Shown here one piece after another: positions 7,122 to 15,600 of a stretch of DNA of 40,829 bases. Below the pieces are notes generated by a model. It was given only the letters and a program-made list of their open reading frames with translations. It did not search any database and was not told the origin of the DNA. The position numbers and the translations under genes were made by a program. Source of the stretch: a virus; IMG/VR virus record IMGVR_UViG_3300032334_000755, positions 1 through 40,829 of that record; one strand, written 5' to 3'. Every line of letters starts with the position of its first letter. Within the stretch, counting starts at the first letter, position 1.

Positions 7122-7865
7122 TTATGTGAACATAATGTCTTCTGGACTAAAATTATACGAATCACCCATTCCAGTTTCAATATTTTGAAAATCGCCGAAC
7201 ACTCTATCCTGATATCCATAAAAGTTTTCAATGTAATCGTTTGGAATTTCATTTGACTGTTGTTGCATCTCTTGCAAAACTTCATCATTGGCGCCATCAT
7301 TAACAACGACATTATCTGTAATCAGAGTAGATCTCCAATACTTGTAATTCATCGATACACTTACCTTAACTATATCCTTTGAGGCATAATCAAGACTTAC
7401 TGCTTGTAGTTGTTTCGGATAGCACTCGAATAGCTTTACACCATAGACAGCACTTTGATTATTGTTCATCATGATGATGTCAATGTTTGGCGAAATGTAA
7501 TCGTTATAGTAGTTGAAGTGTCTGGTGTTTGGATCAGAGATAGACATGATCCATCTATCAAAGAAGTCTTTTACAATATAATCAGAGTCTACATAAAAAG
7601 ACATGTTGATATTACCATAAAGGTTCTCATAAGGCATCTCACGAATTTCACCATAGGTTCTGGTCTGAGAGGTGCTTATGTTTAGATCTGGTAGTTGTGC
7701 TTGATCACAAAACATCTGAATCATTCTATGGTTTGCGTTTCTCTCACCATTTCTTAGGTCACGTTCGTCTAAACTAAATTTCTGAGGTAGAGCAATGTTT
7801 ACCTTAAACTTATTTGGACTTGCAAGACCACGAGCCTTAACTTCCGATATGAAATCTTTAAGCAT
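7122..7865 (-). CDS. 54: gp54-like baseplate tail tube initiator
   Basis: 247 aa from the ATG at 7865. An earlier Met (7892) is in frame, but the 7865 start has AGGAAAA upstream and forms a TAATG overlap with the preceding stop. Homologues as I recall them also begin MLKDFI. The fold resembles tail tube proteins: SPNKFKVNI near the start, then FCDQAQLPDLNISTSQTRTYGE, a mid segment MSFYVDSDYIVKDFFDRWI, and VYGVKLFECYPKQLQAVSLDY with VSVSMNYKYW towards the end. These parallel T4 gp19, including its final LALDYWE. gp54 seeds tube polymerisation on the gp48 cap, which is encoded divergently nearby. Confidence 0.65.
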   Translation of the reverse strand: MLKDFISEVKARGLASPNKFKVNIALPQKFSLDERDLRNGERNANHRMIQMFCDQAQLPDLNISTSQTRTYGEIREMPYENLYGNINMSFYVDSDYIVKDFFDRWIMSISDPNTRHFNYYNDYISPNIDIIMMNNNQSAVYGVKLFECYPKQLQAVSLDYASKDIVKVSVSMNYKYWRSTLITDNVVVNDGANDEVLQEMQQQSNEIPNDYIENFYGYQDRVFGDFQNIETGMGDSYNFSPEDIMFT

Positions 7866-8446
7866 TAAATTTTTCCTAGTGAGTCTTGCCAAACCTGATT
7901 TTTGGTGGCACCGACAAATCTTTCAACTGGAAGTAGCATAGCCATTGACCAGTCTTTTGAGTTAATCTTCACAAAGGGTGAACGAACGTGATCCATCAAA
8001 TATTCTTTGACGCATGGCTTTGCTAGATTGAACCTAGCAACTCCATTAAGTGTTGCCCATGACATACGTAACTTGGTGTTACCGTCCATCTTGTCATTAT
8101 TACGAAACTGCTGAAGTCTGTCCAACAGCTTAATGCGAATAGGATATGCCAGATAGTGCATATTTAATCCACGAAAACCATGTGGTGTTTTGGCAAAGGG
8201 GAACACCAGCGGAAACCTATCGTAGTATGGCAACGTATCCTTATGCTTGGGATCATACATATAGAGATAGCAGTTCCCAGGAATAATCTGAGACTTGTTC
8301 TGTGATGCGCTATCCTTTACCAGTTTAGATGGCGAGGAAATTTGTTTAGACAAAAGCAAGACTTGTTGATCGAACCAAGTCTTGGAACGATATTTTACGT
8401 TTGGGTCGTAAACAGCTTTGTCGAATAGTTTTTGGTATGTATCCAT
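7865..8446 (-). CDS. 2: probable gp2-like DNA end protector / head completion protein
   Basis: 193 aa. The pattern YMYDPKHKDTLPYYDRFPLV, then GFRGLNMHYL, with MAMLLPVERFVGATKNQVW and DSLGKI at the end, matches what I recall of the gp2 family in T4-like marine phages. In T4, gp2 caps the packaged DNA ends and protects them from RecBCD. Position next to gp4, another head completion protein, supports this, since genes 2 and 4 are also close in T4. I am less sure of the gp2 label than of membership in a conserved T4-like virion family. It starts 8 nt after the gp4 stop. Confidence 0.55.
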   Translation of the reverse strand: MDTYQKLFDKAVYDPNVKYRSKTWFDQQVLLLSKQISSPSKLVKDSASQNKSQIIPGNCYLYMYDPKHKDTLPYYDRFPLVFPFAKTPHGFRGLNMHYLAYPIRIKLLDRLQQFRNNDKMDGNTKLRMSWATLNGVARFNLAKPCVKEYLMDHVRSPFVKINSKDWSMAMLLPVERFVGATKNQVWQDSLGKI

Positions 8447-8454
8447 ATATCTAT

Positions 8455-8892
8455 TTATTTGATTCCAAGATGATGTTCTGTAAGTATTTTGAATTCCCAG
8501 CCACGATCTTTTGCATACTCAGTTGCAGCTTTCCACTTTGCTTCGTTCTTACCCCATGTCATTACTTCGGTAATATATCGTTGTGTAACTCTCGTTGGGG
8601 GCACAGGTGGACGGGTCTGTGAATCTGGCTTAATTTCGACCAAATACGTGGCTAATTTGCCCTCTTTATTACACACTTGTATCTGAAAGTCCACGAAATA
8701 ACGATGAATTCTATTGTCGGTAGGACATACATAAGGGATGATTGTTTCCTCGGACTTCCACTTTACAACACTTTGATTGCGATCACACCATGATGCAAAC
8801 TTAGTTTCCCATGAGGAGCGCATTATGATGTTAGTTGGATCCCCAGAATACTTTTCTGGTTTCGTTGGAACGAACTTTCTTTTGTGATACAT
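8455..8892 (-). CDS. 4: gp4-like head completion protein (TnsA-type nuclease fold)
   Basis: 145 aa, compared with 150 for T4 gp4 (also called gp50/4), and colinear with it: KFVPTKPEKYSGDPTNI (T4 KWVPKNISKYRGDPKKI), RSSWETKFASWCD, IIPYVCPTDNRIHRYFVDF, VEIKPDSQTRPPVPP and WKAATEYAKDRGWEFKILTE. The residues Glu29, Asp68, Glu86 and Lys88 (E...D...ExK) form a complete restriction-enzyme-like catalytic set. gp4 acts after packaging to prepare heads for tail joining. It is the first gene of the minus-strand late operon. No strong ribosome site sits next to the ATG. Confidence 0.88.
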   Translation of the reverse strand: MYHKRKFVPTKPEKYSGDPTNIIMRSSWETKFASWCDRNQSVVKWKSEETIIPYVCPTDNRIHRYFVDFQIQVCNKEGKLATYLVEIKPDSQTRPPVPPTRVTQRYITEVMTWGKNEAKWKAATEYAKDRGWEFKILTEHHLGIK

Positions 8893-8948
8893 GGTATTTT
8901 TGGCTAATAAATAATAGACTACTCCTCCATTATTTAGAGAAAATCCAC
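8893..8948. promoter_or_regulatory. divergent control region between gp4 and gp48
   Basis: These 56 bp hold the only divergent gene pair in the window. On the plus strand, ATAAATA at 8907-8913 lies 36 nt before the gp48 ATG. On the minus strand, CTAAATA at 8937-8931 lies about 39 nt before the gp4 ATG. Both resemble the T4 late -10 element TATAAATA, and both are at distances that leave a short leader. GAGAAAA just before gp48 can serve as its ribosome site. Assignment as late promoters is inferred from motif and position. Confidence 0.55.
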
Positions 8949-10124
8949 ATGGCAGATAATTTAGAAACTAGAAGCGATGCAGACCAAAGTGAACTAGATC
9001 GCCTTGCTGCTAAAAGACCAATAACAAGTACTAAAGCAGCCAGTAAATATGTTGCTTCCTTGATGAAATATCCCCTTGATGTTACATACAAAACACATCA
9101 AAACTACATCATGTTCTATATCAATGTTCAATCAGATTCAAAAGTTGTTCGTGATCAGTCAGATGAAATTGCAGCTACACAACCAAGTCGTGCTGGTATG
9201 AATAGTTTGGTGGGTAAACCTTTTAGCGAATATACATATGTAGCAGCTAAAGCAGCAGAAGCTGGGATTATGGGAGCAGTTGCAGCAGGTGCATCTGGAG
9301 CAGCAGGTGGTAAAGATCTAGTGGGTAAAACAGGTGGTGCGCTTAAAGGAGTTGCTGGTGGTTTTGGTGCTGGCGCTTTGGCTGGTGGAGCATTAGCTGG
9401 GGCAACTACAACTCTTGTATCAAATGACTTTACTAAAATTAACTTTGGTCAACCAGCTAAACGATTGAAAGAAGCTATAGTTCTCTATACTCCACAGCAA
9501 CTAAGTGTTCGTTATGGTATGCAATGGTCAGAGGAAGAGATGGATATAGCAACAGCAATGGCAACCAATCCAGAACTGGCAAATCAACTTAAAGCAGTAG
9601 ATAATCAAAACAAGTCTGGTGGTGGTCAGTCAACTAGCGCATCAGGTGGAATCGCAAGAGCAGCTGGTAATGTAATTGCAGCAGAAATTCTAAAGAAAAA
9701 TGCAGGGTTGTCAGCTGCATCTAGAACTGCTGGAAACCCAAGAAAGGAACAGATCTTTAAAGGTGTTGATTATCGTAGATTCACCTTTGACTATCAGTTC
9801 TATCCGAAAAGTGCTGAGGAAGCAAAGGCAGCACTTAACATTATCTGGCTATTTAAGTATCATATGCATCCTGAATTTAAAGATGCAAATAACTTCGTCT
9901 ACGTCTACCCATCTGAATTTGACATCGAATACTTTATCAATGGTAGCCCCAACGAAAACCTTAATAAAATATCATCCTGTGTTCTTACAGAGATGAATGT
10001 TAATTACTCACCTAATGGTGTGTTCTCGACGTTTCCAGATGGAACTCCAACCCAGATCAATATGACATTGAACTTTGTTGAACTCGAAACACTGACCAAA
10101 GAACGTATCGAGGCTGGTCTATAA
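8949..10124 (+). CDS. 48: gp48-like baseplate tail tube cap
   Basis: 391 aa from the ATG at 8949, compared with 364 for T4 gp48. The ORF is open upstream to 8835, but that part overlaps gp4 and the promoter region. The C-terminal part, VLTEMNVNYSPNGVFSTFPD, then INMTLNFVELETLTKERI, parallels the T4 gp48 end (IRFDKTPNGNFNG and FTLEITMREIITLNRA). A Gly/Ala-rich segment (about residues 93-155, GAVAAGASGAAGG) is unusually hydrophobic. gp48 sits on the hub and, with gp54, starts the tube. It joins gp53 through a TAATG overlap. Confidence 0.78.
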   Translation: MADNLETRSDADQSELDRLAAKRPITSTKAASKYVASLMKYPLDVTYKTHQNYIMFYINVQSDSKVVRDQSDEIAATQPSRAGMNSLVGKPFSEYTYVAAKAAEAGIMGAVAAGASGAAGGKDLVGKTGGALKGVAGGFGAGALAGGALAGATTTLVSNDFTKINFGQPAKRLKEAIVLYTPQQLSVRYGMQWSEEEMDIATAMATNPELANQLKAVDNQNKSGGGQSTSASGGIARAAGNVIAAEILKKNAGLSAASRTAGNPRKEQIFKGVDYRRFTFDYQFYPKSAEEAKAALNIIWLFKYHMHPEFKDANNFVYVYPSEFDIEYFINGSPNENLNKISSCVLTEMNVNYSPNGVFSTFPDGTPTQINMTLNFVELETLTKERIEAGL

Positions 10125-10621
10125 TGTACTTTGAAAAATTCTCAGACATGTACTATGACTTCGTCAAAGCTGATGGAGAAATTGACTATGTTAAGTTAAA
10201 AGATATAACTGCAAACGTAAGATTCAAGACGCAGGTACTTGAGAGCATTAGTCTCTATGAGTACTACGATATGAACGATCAGGATACGCCAGAGATTATC
10301 TCTGAACATTTCTATGGTTCTCCAAACTATCACTGGATCATAATGATTGCGAATCAGAAGTATGATTATATTGAAGATTTCCCAATTCCTGTTGATAGAC
10401 TGGAAACAAGAATTACCGAGAAGTATGGTGCAGGTAATGAATATGCCACACACCACTATGAGTATAATGGTTGGGTAGTTGATAATATTTCCTATCCAAC
10501 AGCATCGGCAGTTTCAAACTACGACTATGAGTTTCTTCAGAACGAAGCAAAGCGTAGAATAAAGATCATCAGCCCTGGACTAATCGAACAGGTACTTTCT
10601 GAATTTAGAAGATTTATGTAA
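10124..10621 (+). CDS. 53: gp53-like baseplate wedge protein
   Basis: 165 aa, compared with 196 for T4 gp53. The segment LYEYYDMNDQDTPEIISEHF, then YGSPNYHWIIMIANQKYDYI, matches T4 PEELANAIYGNPQLYWVLLM followed by CNDNYDPYYGW. The C-terminal NEAKRRIKIISPGLIEQVL matches T4 NEKLRQIKIIAKSDINSFM. gp53 clamps neighbouring wedges and joins them to the hub. Both gene ends are TAATG overlaps with neighbours, which implies coupled translation with gp48 and gp27. Confidence 0.92.
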   Translation: MYFEKFSDMYYDFVKADGEIDYVKLKDITANVRFKTQVLESISLYEYYDMNDQDTPEIISEHFYGSPNYHWIIMIANQKYDYIEDFPIPVDRLETRITEKYGAGNEYATHHYEYNGWVVDNISYPTASAVSNYDYEFLQNEAKRRIKIISPGLIEQVLSEFRRFM

Positions 10622-11910
10622 TGGCACTTAGACAAGATGGACTAAGGTTCCCTGGTGATGTAGATATTGATCGGATTGAGATCTTCTCAGCCAATGGCGC
10701 AGGTGTAGAAGTCACTGACATGGTTGCGGAGATTCAGATTTTTGAAGATATGTTTGCGCCATGTGTAACAGGAACACTTGCAATAACAGACAATATCGAT
10801 CTGGTAAATAAATTCCCATTCATTGGCGAGGAAAAGGTTCTTATAAAAATAAAAACACCTGCAATGCCTGACCTAAAGGAAACTAGAATTGATCAGGAAT
10901 TTTATATCTACAAAATGACAGACAGAAAGGTTCTTGGAGACAAGCAAATCTTTTATATGTTGCACTTCTGTTCTTTTGAATTGATCGCAGATGCAAACAT
11001 CAAACTCTCTCGTTCCTTTGATGGTAAGATATCTGATATCGTTACTAAAATTATAAAAAGCGAGATCGTTAAAACAAAAATGGATCTGGTTGTTGATGAG
11101 ACTAAGAACTCAGTCAAGTATGTTTCTAATTACTGGTCTCCCTACAAAAATATCAACTACCTGCTAGAAAGAGCGCAAAACAAAGACGGTACACCGAACT
11201 ACGTATTTTTTGAGAATCGTCGTGGACTAAACTTTGTTTCCCTTTCTGGCATATTCAGTTTAGATGATAAAGAGTCATATACCTTTGATGCATTTCAAAG
11301 AACACCGAAAACGCATGGATCTATTCAAAACCCAAATGAACAATTTGCACGTTTTCTTGACTATACAATCGAAACTGGATTTGATTATCTACAAAGAACA
11401 AACAGTGGTATGTTCGGTAGTAAAATGATTGCTCATGATATTCTGACAAAGAAGTATAGCACACAAAACTTCAATATGTTTCAGTTTTTCGATTCTGAAA
11501 AACATCTGAACAAATATCCAGTTTCTTCCACTGATGTTCTTGCAAGAAACAACGCCAACATTTACAACTATCCAAAGTATATGAATAATGTAAATGGGTT
11601 TGGTGATGATGGTGCACAGAACTGGCTGCAGCGCAGAACTTCACTTATGGCGCAGACAAATGCTTACAGAATGACTGCCGAGATTCTTGGTAGAACTGAT
11701 ATAACTATCGGTGAAGTTATCTACATTAAAATATACAAGTCAGCAGCAGTTAATAAATCAGATGATAATGATTCTCTGATTGACAATATGTTCAGTGGTC
11801 GCTATGTAATTAGCGCACTCAATCATAGGATTACTCGTGAGAAGCACGAGATACATATGGAATGTTTGAAAGATTCATTAATCGTTAACCCAGCGACAGG
11901 TAAAAAATGA
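10621..11910 (+). CDS. 27: gp27-like baseplate central hub protein
   Basis: 429 aa, compared with 391 for T4 gp27. The start LRFPGDVDIDRIEIFSANG leads into an ITDNIDLVNKFPFIGEEKVL segment typical of hub proteins, where two tube-like barrels form the trimeric hub that docks gp5. Its place directly before gp5 (ATGA overlap at 11907-11910) and after gp53 supports the call. The two proteins form the (gp27)3-(gp5)3 complex. Direct similarity to T4 gp27 is weak by eye, so the assignment rests on length, position and general pattern. Confidence 0.8.
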   Translation: MALRQDGLRFPGDVDIDRIEIFSANGAGVEVTDMVAEIQIFEDMFAPCVTGTLAITDNIDLVNKFPFIGEEKVLIKIKTPAMPDLKETRIDQEFYIYKMTDRKVLGDKQIFYMLHFCSFELIADANIKLSRSFDGKISDIVTKIIKSEIVKTKMDLVVDETKNSVKYVSNYWSPYKNINYLLERAQNKDGTPNYVFFENRRGLNFVSLSGIFSLDDKESYTFDAFQRTPKTHGSIQNPNEQFARFLDYTIETGFDYLQRTNSGMFGSKMIAHDILTKKYSTQNFNMFQFFDSEKHLNKYPVSSTDVLARNNANIYNYPKYMNNVNGFGDDGAQNWLQRRTSLMAQTNAYRMTAEILGRTDITIGEVIYIKIYKSAAVNKSDDNDSLIDNMFSGRYVISALNHRITREKHEIHMECLKDSLIVNPATGKK

Positions 11911-14648
11911 GATTATATACTGGTTGTGTAGAAAATAGAAAAGATCCACTGAAGTTGGGTCGTTGTCAGGTTCGTATTGTTGGACTTCACACCGAACAGA
12001 AAACTCTTCTGCCAACAACAGACTTACCATGGGCATATCCAATGCAGCCAGTTACCTCTGCTGCCATGAATGGTATCGGACATGCACCAGTTGGACCAGT
12101 AGAAGGAACATGGGTTGTTATTTTCTTCAGAGATGAAGATCAACAACAACCAGTAATGATGGGTACCATCGGCGGTATCCCTCAACCAGACTCAAAGAAG
12201 CTGGATGAATTCACTGACTTCCCAGAACTATTTCCAAGTGCCATCGCAGAGACAGGTACAAAGAAAGATGATGTTGCTCAAAACGTAGTGACCGATGGAT
12301 CTGGAAATCCAATTACTACAGGTTCTGGTGGTGTGCTCACCACTGGTAATGCTAATACACCTGCTGCTGCAGCAACGACTGCAAATCAAAATGCTGCAGC
12401 AGCAAAGACAGATCCAGTAATTCCTGGGTCGCCTCCCTACGGAAAGAAAACTGGTTCCTCTGTTGTAATTCCTCAGACTTCATACAAAGGTATTCAGTCA
12501 ATCGGTAATGCGATGACCACGGCAGGAATTACTTCCAAGTATGCACGTGCAGCTATTCTTGGTATCGCAATGGGTGAATCAAAGTGTGTACCTCAGAATG
12601 AGGGATATAGTTATAATGCATCTAGGCTGAAACAGGTTTTTAGTTGGATCGATGACGAGAATGCAGCAAAGTACGCTAATTGGAAAGGCACTCGTGATGA
12701 CTTCTTCCGCTACATATATGGACCGACAACTCGTTCTGGTAAATCTCTGGGACATACAGGTGCCGATGATGGCGCAAAGTATTGGGGTCGTGGTTACATT
12801 CAGTTAACAGGTAAGGGTAATTATACCAAGTATGCAAAGTTATCTGGTGTAGACATTATCAACTCTCCAGAACTCACCAATGACTATGATCAGGGTGCGC
12901 TAGTTGCAGTTGCTTACTTTAAGGATCGTGTCAAGGTTCAACAAAACGATCCATCCTACTTCGAAGCAGCATGTCGTGCAGTTGGTTACAACGTGCCAGA
13001 TATTAAAGCAGCGAAAAAGGCATACTATGAATACTTTCTTGGAGAAGTTGCAGCTGACGATAAGTCTGCAGTTCCAGGAGAGACACCTGCCAACGTGGTA
13101 GTAAACGATCAGGGCATTCCGCTAGATCGTATTCAGAATATGGATACAGGATTTTCAGACCCTGATATGAAGTATCCGCTACGCAGCCATATCGGCGAGC
13201 CAGATACTAACAGACTTGCAAGAAGTAAGGTATCAGGTACAGCAGTGGAGAAGAAAGATTCTACACGATCAACAGGCTTGCCAGTTGCCGATGGAACTAC
13301 CTTCAGTCAACCAGCTGTTCCTTATAATGCCAAGTATCCATACAACCATGTGTTTGAATCTGAGTCTGGTCATATTCAAGAATTTGATGATACTCCAGAC
13401 AACGAGCGCATTCACCTCTATCACAAGACAGGAACATTCCTAGAAGTTGATGTGAATGGCACACAGGTAAACAGAATCAGCGGTGATGGATACACAATCA
13501 TCGATAAGAATGGTTACATCTACATCAAAGGTGCTTGTACCATTACAGCTGAGGGTGCAACAAACATTTTCGTTAATGCCGATGCCAATATCAAAGTGGC
13601 TGGTCTAACTCAGATCGATCTGCTCAACGATGCAGCTATCAACGTAGCTGGTAATCTGGATCTGAATGTTGGTGGTGACTTTCAAGTTAAAGCAAGTACC
13701 TTTACGGTAGAAACAACTGGCGGTGATGTAAATGTAAACTCATCTGCCAAGATAAATCTGCAAGGTGCAGGAGATATCAACGTCAAGGCAGGTGGTAACC
13801 TTAATGAAGATGGTGCTACTATCGATATGAATAATGGTGCTTCAGCAGCTGCATCTAAAACATCTCTTGGTGCGCCACCAGATGTTGGCTCGCCAGAAAA
13901 TAACACATTTAAAACTCTTGAGGTACCAACAAGAAATATGGAAGACGAAGCAGGATTTGAAACACCAGAGGATAACGCTACACCAGAAGGCAAAGCGGCA
14001 AATAACTCCAGAGAAATTATTGGCGATAAAAGCACTCCAGAAAATACAACTGCCTCTGAAAGTGCAACAGCGCCAGCAAACAATGTTGCACCTAAGGGAG
14101 CAAACTGTGATTTAATCTACACAATGAATACCTTCCCAACATCGTTTAGACTGTCCACTAATGTAAACGTAGGTACTCTGATTGCAGGTAGCCATGTGTT
14201 ACAAGGACAAGAAGTTGGTGGCAAGAAGTTAAGCATACAAGAGATTGTATGTAATATGAAGGGTCTTGCAGAGAATTGCGTTGAGCCAATCATGGCTCTT
14301 GCTGGTGGTAAGGGTGCACTAATTATTACATCTGGATACAGACAGAATGGTGTTGTTTCCTACGCATCTAAAACTTCACAGCATCCTGCAGGGCAAGCGT
14401 TTGACTTTCAACTTGCAGGCAAGATAAACGACTATCAAGCTATGTACGACTTTGTTCAGAAGGTAGCAGGTGCTGTGCCATTTGATCAATTGATTCTAGA
14501 GTATAGAGATCCAGGTGTTGCAGGCAATAATAGAAATGTTCGCATCTGCTGGATTCACTGCTCGTTTACTTATACGGCAAATCGAAAGATGGCGTTTACT
14601 ATGCTGAACGACAAGACGTATAAGGCTAATGGATTTGCTTTACTTTAA
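11907..14648 (+). CDS. 5: gp5-like tail spike hub with GH19 and M15 peptidoglycan hydrolase domains
   Basis: 913 aa, compared with 575 for T4 gp5. Residues 1-95 are the gp5 OB-fold: RKDPLKLGRCQVRIVGLH, PITSAA-like PVTSAAMNGIG, PVGPVEGTWV. Residues about 185-375 form a GH19 chitinase/endolysin-type domain with Glu224 (GESK) and the hallmark GRGYIQLTGKGNY from residue 294. T4 has a GH24 lysozyme in this place. ESGHIQEFDDTP (about 480) starts the needle, a triple beta-helix to about 650. A Pro/Ala/Thr/Ser/Glu-rich linker follows, then an M15 carboxypeptidase-like domain (about 735-913) with SGYRQ (809), His826-x6-Asp833 and WIHCSF (His884) as zinc ligands. The protein pierces the outer membrane and cuts the wall during injection. 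Confidence 0.93.
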   Translation: MRLYTGCVENRKDPLKLGRCQVRIVGLHTEQKTLLPTTDLPWAYPMQPVTSAAMNGIGHAPVGPVEGTWVVIFFRDEDQQQPVMMGTIGGIPQPDSKKLDEFTDFPELFPSAIAETGTKKDDVAQNVVTDGSGNPITTGSGGVLTTGNANTPAAAATTANQNAAAAKTDPVIPGSPPYGKKTGSSVVIPQTSYKGIQSIGNAMTTAGITSKYARAAILGIAMGESKCVPQNEGYSYNASRLKQVFSWIDDENAAKYANWKGTRDDFFRYIYGPTTRSGKSLGHTGADDGAKYWGRGYIQLTGKGNYTKYAKLSGVDIINSPELTNDYDQGALVAVAYFKDRVKVQQNDPSYFEAACRAVGYNVPDIKAAKKAYYEYFLGEVAADDKSAVPGETPANVVVNDQGIPLDRIQNMDTGFSDPDMKYPLRSHIGEPDTNRLARSKVSGTAVEKKDSTRSTGLPVADGTTFSQPAVPYNAKYPYNHVFESESGHIQEFDDTPDNERIHLYHKTGTFLEVDVNGTQVNRISGDGYTIIDKNGYIYIKGACTITAEGATNIFVNADANIKVAGLTQIDLLNDAAINVAGNLDLNVGGDFQVKASTFTVETTGGDVNVNSSAKINLQGAGDINVKAGGNLNEDGATIDMNNGASAAASKTSLGAPPDVGSPENNTFKTLEVPTRNMEDEAGFETPEDNATPEGKAANNSREIIGDKSTPENTTASESATAPANNVAPKGANCDLIYTMNTFPTSFRLSTNVNVGTLIAGSHVLQGQEVGGKKLSIQEIVCNMKGLAENCVEPIMALAGGKGALIITSGYRQNGVVSYASKTSQHPAGQAFDFQLAGKINDYQAMYDFVQKVAGAVPFDQLILEYRDPGVAGNNRNVRICWIHCSFTYTANRKMAFTMLNDKTYKANGFALL

Positions 14649-14699
14649 TCATCCTCTACACTGTCGATTATACCCTAAGTCAAGGTTGGAAGCAAATAA

Positions 14700-15269
14700 A
14701 TGTTAAGGATAACGCAATCAAACCTTTCTGGAAGTTTTATTGGACAAAGTTACTTCAATGACGCAACCGAATTGCAACTACCTTACTATATTCCAACAGT
14801 ATACGAAGGTGGAGCATTTTCTGTAGATATAATCTTTGAGGGTAAGTATGCAACAGGATCTGGGCAAAGCACTACCTATACCTATGCAGCAGCGACAGCG
14901 GTAAGCGTTACAACAAATATATCTGTCTTTGGATTGTCACTTACAAAACCAAGTGCAAACATAGCCAGAATAACTGGTCCATATAGCAACGTGTTTCCAA
15001 ACACTTACTATGAGTTTGTAATGCCAGACCTCTCGCTAAAGGTTCTACCTCCGAATACAACTGAGAAGTTTCTTGCACTTGAACGATATAAGATGCCTTC
15101 ACCCACTTACATAATGAAAGACATAGTATTTTCGGTGACTATTCCTCCAGATCCTGTTGAGGGTGGAAGTCCAACAACAGAGAGCGTAACAATGCATCAA
15201 TATGTTCACTGGGTATATCAAACTGCAGTGAGTAATGTTCAAAACCTAGTCGCAAAGGGAACAGTATAA
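14700..15269 (+). CDS. unknown probable virion protein between spike and tip, 189 aa
   Basis: I do not recognise the family. The protein is beta-rich (alternating T/S/V/Y, GGAFSVDIIFEGKYATGS) with no signal or membrane segment, and has a Pro-rich stretch (SVTIPPDPVEGG). It is preceded by a 51-nt spacer and shares a TAATG overlap with the PAAR gene, so the two are probably translated together. Position between the spike (gp5) and its tip (PAAR) suggests a part of the central spike or an adaptor for it. No ribosome site stands out. The start sits in AAATAAATG. Confidence 0.7.
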   Translation: MLRITQSNLSGSFIGQSYFNDATELQLPYYIPTVYEGGAFSVDIIFEGKYATGSGQSTTYTYAAATAVSVTTNISVFGLSLTKPSANIARITGPYSNVFPNTYYEFVMPDLSLKVLPPNTTEKFLALERYKMPSPTYIMKDIVFSVTIPPDPVEGGSPTTESVTMHQYVHWVYQTAVSNVQNLVAKGTV

Positions 15270-15589
15270 TGCCAGCCATAGCAAGAAAGGGTGATTCAGT
15301 TCTATCGGTAGATGGTTCTGGGTTTCGTTGCGGTTCACCGATGGAGACTTCAGTTGATGAGGTCAATGGTAATAACGTAAAAGCCAACGGTATTTTGATC
15401 GTGGTTGATGGTAATAAAATAGCTGTACATCCTCTCGGTGGTTGCAGTGTAGATGGTTCAACCCTAACTTCGTTCTCCTCTACGGTTAAAATCGGTGGAA
15501 AGGGAGTTGGAAGGATCGGCGATCAGTTCGCCAGCATGAGTTCCAATATAATTACACAAGGTTCTCAAAATGTGTTCGCTGGAGGATAA
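15269..15589 (+). CDS. 5.4: PAAR-type spike tip protein (gp5.4 homologue)
   Basis: 106 aa. It begins MPAIARKGD and shows the PAAR pattern of repeated short beta hairpins with conserved Gly and metal-ligand candidates: HPLGGCSVDG, VKIGGKGVGRIGDQF and a final GSQNVFAGG. PAAR proteins form a sharpened cone that caps the gp5 beta-helix in phage tails and VgrG in type VI secretion. His and Cys residues (Cys22, His54, Cys59) may bind the tip metal. It starts at a TAATG overlap with the previous gene. Confidence 0.9.
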   Translation: MPAIARKGDSVLSVDGSGFRCGSPMETSVDEVNGNNVKANGILIVVDGNKIAVHPLGGCSVDGSTLTSFSSTVKIGGKGVGRIGDQFASMSSNIITQGSQNVFAGG

Positions 15590-15600
15590 TAAATAAGAAG

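Noticed and set aside
8835-8948. N-terminal extension of gp48 from 8835
   Set aside because: The extension overlaps gp4 on the other strand and the divergent control region. MADNLE at 8949 is preceded by a ribosome-site-like GAGAAAA and fits late-promoter spacing.
13682-14083. 133-aa minus-strand ORF inside gp5
   Set aside because: Opposite the Ala/Thr/Pro/Glu-rich linker of gp5; composition mirrors that linker and there is no supporting start signal.
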